Shown here: positions 58,119 through 64,000 of the stretch, in pieces
Numbering within the stretch: position 1 is the first letter of the stretch
Layout: each line of letters begins with the position of its first letter
Assembly: GCA_958299035.1 (NCBI GenBank)
Contig: CATQJL010000316.1
Location: forward strand, 45,195,585 to 45,259,584
DNA length: 64,000 bases
Direction: 5' to 3'
From: Cylicocyclus nassatus
Taxonomy: Eukaryota; Nematoda; Chromadorea; Rhabditida; Strongylidae
The notes under the pieces: generated by a model
What the model saw: the letters and a program-made list of their open reading frames with translations, nothing else
Databases searched by the model: none
What the model was told of the DNA's origin: nothing
Program-made: the position numbers and the translations under genes

Positions 58119-61100
58119 TGGCAGTTGCGACGCCACGAACTGTACAAACTGTACCCAGGACCTTGTTGAGAGCACGGGCACCGCCGGCGGCACCTGTGGT
58201 AGCACCCGTACGTGTAGCACCCGCAGGGCCCTACACACCTGCAGCACCCGTAACACCTGCGACAACTGAAGAACCCGCGGTGCCCTCCACAACCGCAGAA
58301 TCCAACTTGCCTGTGGAAATTATAGTGTCTATACCCGGCCCTGCACAAACACAGCCCGTCGTACCTTCACCCGGAGCACCCACTGTGCTTCGCTATGCAC
58401 GTGCACTACCTGCCGTGCCTGCCGTGGCTATAGTGCCGGTAGTAACCGCCACGACCGCAGTCGACTTCACCACAACAACCACGTTCTCCACGGGTGAGTA
58501 CGACTCCACGTCTATTTTTTTTACGAATTTGTCTAACAGTGAGAGATAAACAAAAGAAGCGCTTTGTTAGTAAACAAGAAGTTGGTATAACCTAAGCTTG
58601 AGTGTTTTATCTCTCCAAGAGTGAGATAATGTTGAGAGTGAACAGCAGCGCATTAAGTTCTAAACGCAAGAACACAAAACATCCTTAGTGCTCAAAACCC
58701 GTTGCAAATTTTGAAGATTCTCGTTCTCCTCTAGTGTCAAAACGCCTAATACAGTTGCTTCTATCTTTTTCCTACCCCGCCTGATGTACGCTGTAATTAT
58801 GCAACAACATACTTCTTCTTTCTACTTCTGATCATTCACATCTATACGTATCGTGCTAAGTTTGGCCATTCAGATTGCACGACTGCTTGTCCATCCGTCT
58901 ATAGCAATGAATGTGACGGCTATGGCGTTGTATGTGCGGACGCAACAGAAGCTCTAGCTGCAGTGATCAGCACAGGGACGGAATGCCAGTATGTTAAAGT
59001 TCTATGATTGGGCTGAAACAACTCATTAGAATGAAAAGCTAAGCTACGCGCTCATATATTAGGTTATGTTGGTCCAAAAGTTTGTTCGCATCAATTCTTC
59101 GGAAAAGTATTACTTTCTGCTAGCACGGATTGGAATAAATTTCATTGGAATGAAGAGATTATGTAGTTTTCAACTGTAAGTCCTGCTAAGCACAAGTCGC
59201 ACACTCAAAAATGCAAGATAAAGGTCACTCAAATTTCGGTAGTTTTTGGTAATTAAAAAAAAACATTACGAACTAACAAAACAACATAAACATACTCTCA
59301 TATCTCCCCTATCGCTAAGCAAAATTCTGGTGAACGCGAGTTGTGATTCTCGAAGAAAATGCTCTGCTTCTTTCACGGAAGTCAACTTGCTGTCGTTTAG
59401 CACGAATTTTGCGCAGATAAAAAGAGGAGATTATGAAGTTTATGTTTGCAACGTATCGCTTTTCGTTGTGACGTTTTTAGCTTTTTTAGCTTGCTCAAAA
59501 ATTGTCACATGAGCTGATTTACCACTAGCTCTCGCCTCTTCTCGTTTTTAACCATGGCAAAGGTACCATTGAAAATCGACCTTCCGCTTTTGTACAGAAA
59601 TACTCAAAATTTTGGGTGACCTTGCTTGAAAATTGAATTTTGTATACGCTCGCATTTGCTCACACAAATTCACGAAGGTAGTAAACAACTACCTTCGTGA
59701 ATTTGTGTGAATAAATGAACAAGCAACAACTGATTTCTACTTCCAAACAAAAATAACTTCATGGAAGTTCATCAAGATGCAAGGAAGCCAAGATTTTTTT
59801 GAATAGATGCAAACAAACTTTCGAACCAACCCAGTAGATGGTAAGCGCTGCTGAGTTCCTTAAGAATGGCTTCACATCGAGTACTTCTGTGTTATACGAC
59901 TTTGTCGGGTGGCATCCCGGTTGCGGTTATTGCTCACCAGGACGCATACCATGTTGCAATGGCGAGCAAAAATGATAGCTTACCGTTGGATGCGTCTTGA
60001 CTAGCTAATTCCAAATTTAACTTCTTTATTTGCTAAGGTCTTTTAGAGGGGGGCGCTCGTTACGTGCGGGTTGCCCAGTGGAAAACGTCGCAACGCGGCA
60101 GCGCGCGGGGGAAAGTAGTGCAGCAAACTTGTCAAATCTATACACCTAGATCATCAATGCTTCTTCTATACTGTTAGAATTTTACATGCAACAGTCTGTG
60201 TCTTTTTTGTCTCTAAAGTGTTAATTTTACAAGTTTTGTGGGGAAACTTCAAATAAGCAAGCAAAACTAATATGGGAATAGTCTGTAAACCTCAACAAAG
60301 GATGAGGAATTGAGAAACTGTGTGCTGAGCATCATGTTAGCCAAATTTCTTGAGTGCGGTCACTGGAAGCCTGTCGCGCGCGACGTTTTCCAATGGGCAG
60401 CTCGCACGTAACGATACGCACCCTCTTTTAGAAGAAGCTATGAGCGTCTGGATGTCTTTGACGAACATTCACTGCAACATCTTTAACAACTAATTGCTCA
60501 ATGACACTTATTCATGTGTTCGATATATGTATGCATTCCTTGTAGTTAACACACTCGAAACCATGACAATTAATCACTAAGTTGGTTGTTAAAGCAAGTA
60601 CGCATCGAAACTCCATCAACTTCACATTTTTAACCGCCCAAAGCTTTTTCTGGGAAAGCGCTTGGTGGATAAGAAAGGGAGATTTGGAATCAGCTCACCA
60701 AGATGCATCTGGTGATATGCACGTCATTTCGATTCGCACTGCGACCAGGTACCCTCTCGTTGTCAGATGCACGTAAAAAATTTTTTCCTTTTTCCTCCAA
60801 TTACTTTTCTGTCATCGGATGGAAGCTGTATTCAAGCGATTCTGTGAAGTGTGAGGAAGATTGCTTGTCTTGGTGATTCAAAATTTGCGAAGTTGCTGGT
60901 GCCGGTCTGCCCTCTCGGTCTCATGACAATGTCGTGGGCTCCTGCGGCTGGCGTGCCACGCAGCTGCCTCGTTCAAATATTGCGCCACCACTGCAAATGT
61001 CAACCTCGGGAATGCCAGCCACGGCTGAAAAAGTATGAAAATTTCGTATATCATGTACATATTTATGAGTGTGAGTAGATGACAAGAGTAAGTGCATTTG

Positions 61101-62826
61101 ATGAGAAAGCCTCTGATATCGTTTGTAACGGCAACCTCTAGCTTAAAGGCAGTGTCTCACCAAAGTTGAGGTCGCGCGGATTTTCACATATCCTATTATA
61201 GGGACCTCCAAATAAGCCACTGCAACAAGTCCCACTCAATTTGACCCCCTCCCCGCTGAGAAAAATTCGTTCAAAGTGGTACGCGGAGAGCGAGTTGGTA
61301 CGCGCTGACGACTCCTTCGGTCTCCCCCCTTACGCGTTTAAACATGTCCCTCCACTTGGCATCCACCTCCCCTGTGTTGCTGCCACTGTGGCTGAAGCTG
61401 AAGTTGGAAGGTACAACTCGTCCACGTGCTTCCGTGGAACCTCCAGAAAACGGGGTTTTTGGGAACTTCGTGCGATTTTAGGCCCATACAGTGCTAGACA
61501 GGGTCCGACATTCTTGCAAAATGCAAAAAACTCGGCAACTAAATTTTGGTGGGACACTGCCTTTAAGGTGCGTCCAAAGTTACTCCTGTGCCCTTTCCGT
61601 AATTGGCCAAGACCGGCACGATACTAAAGCGCACGTCGCGTAAGGTAGCATCCATTTTGTTCCAGTCGTTGCATGCTACGTCACGACGTCAGTGCGCGGC
61701 ACGAGGTGGTCAAATGCCAACCTAAAGATCGTTTTGGATGGAATCCTAAGCGGTATCCTAAATATACTTTTATATGCACATACACTCTCTCAACAAGTTG
61801 CCACACGACTGACATGCAAAAACACGATCTTGCTCTTGCGTCAACTTCAGAAATTCTAATTTTTTAAATGAGTTGCAAATGCCTCGGTTACAGCGCACAC
61901 ACAACGATATGATTAAGAATTTGGAGTATAAACGGACTTGGACTAGAAGGAGCATAGTGCAGAGTTTGGAAAAATTATGTGACCGATGGTTGGTGCAAGT
62001 TTTTTTTTTCTGAAAATTGCCCGCTACCACTAAGTGATAAAATGGCTCGCTTGCAAAGCACAAATGACGATATGGCACGAAATTTGGTGTGTGTACGCGA
62101 ATATGGACTAAGAAATAAAGTATGAAAAAGTATGAAAAACTTGTGTGAATAAAGAGCGTGATTAACTTCTTTTCAGATAAAGTGAGCAATTGCACTCATG
62201 CGTACCTGAAGAGTAGCCAAAACTTTCATTTCACATAAGTTTCCAAAATAATTACTGAATATTTTTACATCTAAGGTATATAGTGATATTTTGGTCCAAA
62301 ACTCCCCCTTTTTGTTGAAATTCGGAGTGGCAAAGATGCCGGTTTTTGAGGAAGAGAGCGCGCTCTAATCGCAACCTACACAGCTGGGGAAGTCAAATGG
62401 GAAATCGAAAAATCGATAGTGGCAAAGGCGAATTTTTCCTATCAGTGTCCGTTTGCCACCCTCGTGCTGGACCCTGTACGACGTCCATGCCGATCCTGTG
62501 GCGGGGGCGAAATGAGCACACGAGTACACTCTGGACGCAGCCTAACAAAAAGCTAGTCATACCATTTAGGCAAACATGGGTATGTCCTCCTGGCACTTCG
62601 GCGTATTATTATACGTCTTTCAGTTCTCAAGCCACATTTTATCCCGGTCAGTTCTGAAACTTATAGTTTTAGGTATTGCAAGCATGTCAAATTGTATGTA
62701 TTTTCAGCTGATTATGCCCTTTGCTCCCTTATGAGAGGAGGTTATTGGACCTTTCCCGATGGATATACGATAGTCGCTGCGCTGTCATGTCAAGACAGAG
62801 GGTCGCAAATACCCGCCTCTAATTAA
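58119..62826 (+). CDS. Partial gene: Pro/Ala/Thr-rich secreted protein with C6/DUF281-like cysteine domain
   Basis: Supported exons: 58119-58493 (acceptor AATTTTAG, donor CGG|GTGAGT), 58874-58988 (acceptor CATTCAG, donor CA|GTATGT), 62446-62646 (acceptor CTATCAG, donor CCCG|GTCAGT) and 62708-62826 ending in TAA. The first two join in phase, as do the last two, but exon 2 to exon 3 does not, so at least one exon or a different boundary is missing between 58989 and 62445. Exon 1 gives a Pro/Ala/Thr/Val-rich, probably extracellular spacer. Exon 2 encodes DCTTACPSVYSNECDGYGVV and further residues with cysteines. The last exon ends GGYWTFPDGYTIVAALSCQD, like the closing 'C-x-GxW...G..I.s.sC' of nematode C6/DUF281 domains. 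The 5' exon with a signal peptide was not found. Function is unknown. The internal intron holds three large MITEs. Confidence 0.5.
59060..59834. mobile_element. Mariner-type MITE in the intron of the C6/DUF281-like gene
   Basis: TAGGTTATGTTGGTCCAAAA through GTTTGTTCGCATC pairs with GATGCAAACAAACTTTCGAA through CCAACCCAGTA. It contains a perfect 23-bp hairpin at 59660-59710. Confidence 0.8.
59660..59710. repeat. Perfect 23-bp hairpin with 5-base loop
   Basis: TCACACAAATTCACGAAGGT followed by AGT (59660-59682), loop AAACA, then the exact reverse complement (59688-59710). It lies in the right part of the 59060-59834 MITE, not at its centre or ends. Confidence 0.9.
59910..60760. mobile_element. 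GGATACCAG-family inverted-repeat element with nested MITE
   Basis: The right half (GAAGAAGCTATGAGCGTCTG through CACTGCGACCAGGTACCCTC) matches 54265-54595. The left half is the decayed inverse (GATGCGTCTTGACTAGCTAA, TTCCAAATTTAA). The 60045-60430 element is inserted within. Confidence 0.65.
60045..60430. mobile_element. Nested MITE with CGTTACGTGCG arms
   Basis: AGAGGGGGGCGCTCGTTACG through CAGTGGAAAACGTCGC is mirrored by GCGACGTTTTCCAATGGGCA through AACGATACGCACCCTCTTTT. Flanking TTTTA on both sides suggests a target duplication. Confidence 0.8.
60921..61024 (-). CDS. Candidate isolated terminal exon, cysteine-bearing (unassigned)
   Basis: On the minus strand a strong acceptor (TACTTTTTCAG) is followed by 33 codons and TGA. 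The peptide contains DICSGGAIFERGSCVARQ, vaguely like nematode EB-type cysteine modules. It lies inside the large intron of the plus-strand C6/DUF281-like gene. No upstream exon was recognised. It could be a real terminal exon, a fragment of a duplicated gene, or chance. Confidence 0.22.
61142..61567. mobile_element. GGCAGTGTCCCACCAAA MITE
   Basis: CTTAAAGGCAGTGTCTCACC AAAG at the left pairs with TTTTGGTGGGACACTGCCTT TAAG at the right. The interior is GC-richer, with open frames on both strands that are probably not genes. It is related to the 35360-35690 element. Confidence 0.8.
61568..62445. other. Intronic or missing-exon region of the C6/DUF281-like gene
   Basis: A missing phase-adjusting exon of the plus-strand gene may lie here or between 60760 and 61142. 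No confident exon was seen. The minus-strand 141-codon open frame 61770-62195 overlaps internally repetitive sequence (AACGATATG/GACGATATG units) and shows no family resemblance. Confidence 0.3.
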
Positions 62827-63876
<1,050 letters not shown>

Positions 63877-64000
63877 GTCTGTTACGAAATTCGTAGAGCG
63901 TGTTCCAGCCAGCGTTTTAAGCCCAAATTTTGCACAGCGCATGCTACCTTCATGAAAGTTCAACGTGCAAAAGCACGAATAGATTCGTTGAATGGGTCCC

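Noticed and set aside
61770..62195. 141-codon minus-strand ORF
   Set aside because: It overlaps internally similar, repeat-like sequence, lacks family resemblance and has no supporting splice context.

Overview
This is eukaryotic DNA and most likely comes from a clade V (strongylid-like) parasitic nematode; the species assignment is inference. The support is TTTTCAG/TTTTAG splice acceptors throughout, a trans-splice-type acceptor directly upstream of one start codon, a 54-base intron beside multi-kilobase introns, worm-type protein families, and very many short palindromic (MITE-like) elements. Almost all long open frames are chance or lie inside repeats. The real genes are split into small exons, so I assembled them by hand from splice sites, reading phase and family resemblance.

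Three multi-exon genes reconstruct completely with consistent phase. (1) Minus strand, 16339-24013: a 444-residue secreted, probably GPI-anchored protein made of four tandem ten-cysteine Ly6/ET-like modules, each built from three exons and joined by phase-1 introns. (2) Plus strand, 34728-38990: a 349-residue sphingolipid delta-4 desaturase (DEGS family) with all three histidine boxes and an N-terminal myristoylation-type start. (3) Minus strand, 41749-50006: a 509-residue glycerol kinase in 13 exons. A fourth gene, plus strand, about 58119-62826, is partial. It has a Pro/Ala/Thr-rich exon followed by cysteine-bearing exons resembling the nematode C6/DUF281 secreted domains; its 5' end and a middle piece were not found.

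Layout: 1-16 kb is gene-poor and repeat-rich (MITEs, a CR1-like LINE fragment, Penelope-like fragments). 16-24 kb is the Ly6/ET-like gene. 24-34.7 kb has no recognisable gene and holds a dead mariner and further MITEs. 34.7-39 kb is the desaturase. 39-41.7 kb holds inverted-repeat elements. 41.7-50 kb is the glycerol kinase. 50-58 kb has no recognised gene and several foldback elements. 58-62.8 kb is the C6/DUF281-like gene. The window closes with a pure (TG)n tract of about 363 bases.

Glycerol kinase and the desaturase both serve lipid metabolism (glycerol entry into glycerolipids; dihydroceramide to ceramide), but they lie on opposite strands and are separately organised, so no operon is implied. 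The most distinctive content is the four-module cysteine-rich protein and the dense, repeatedly nested inverted-repeat elements, many of them inside introns of the three complete genes.
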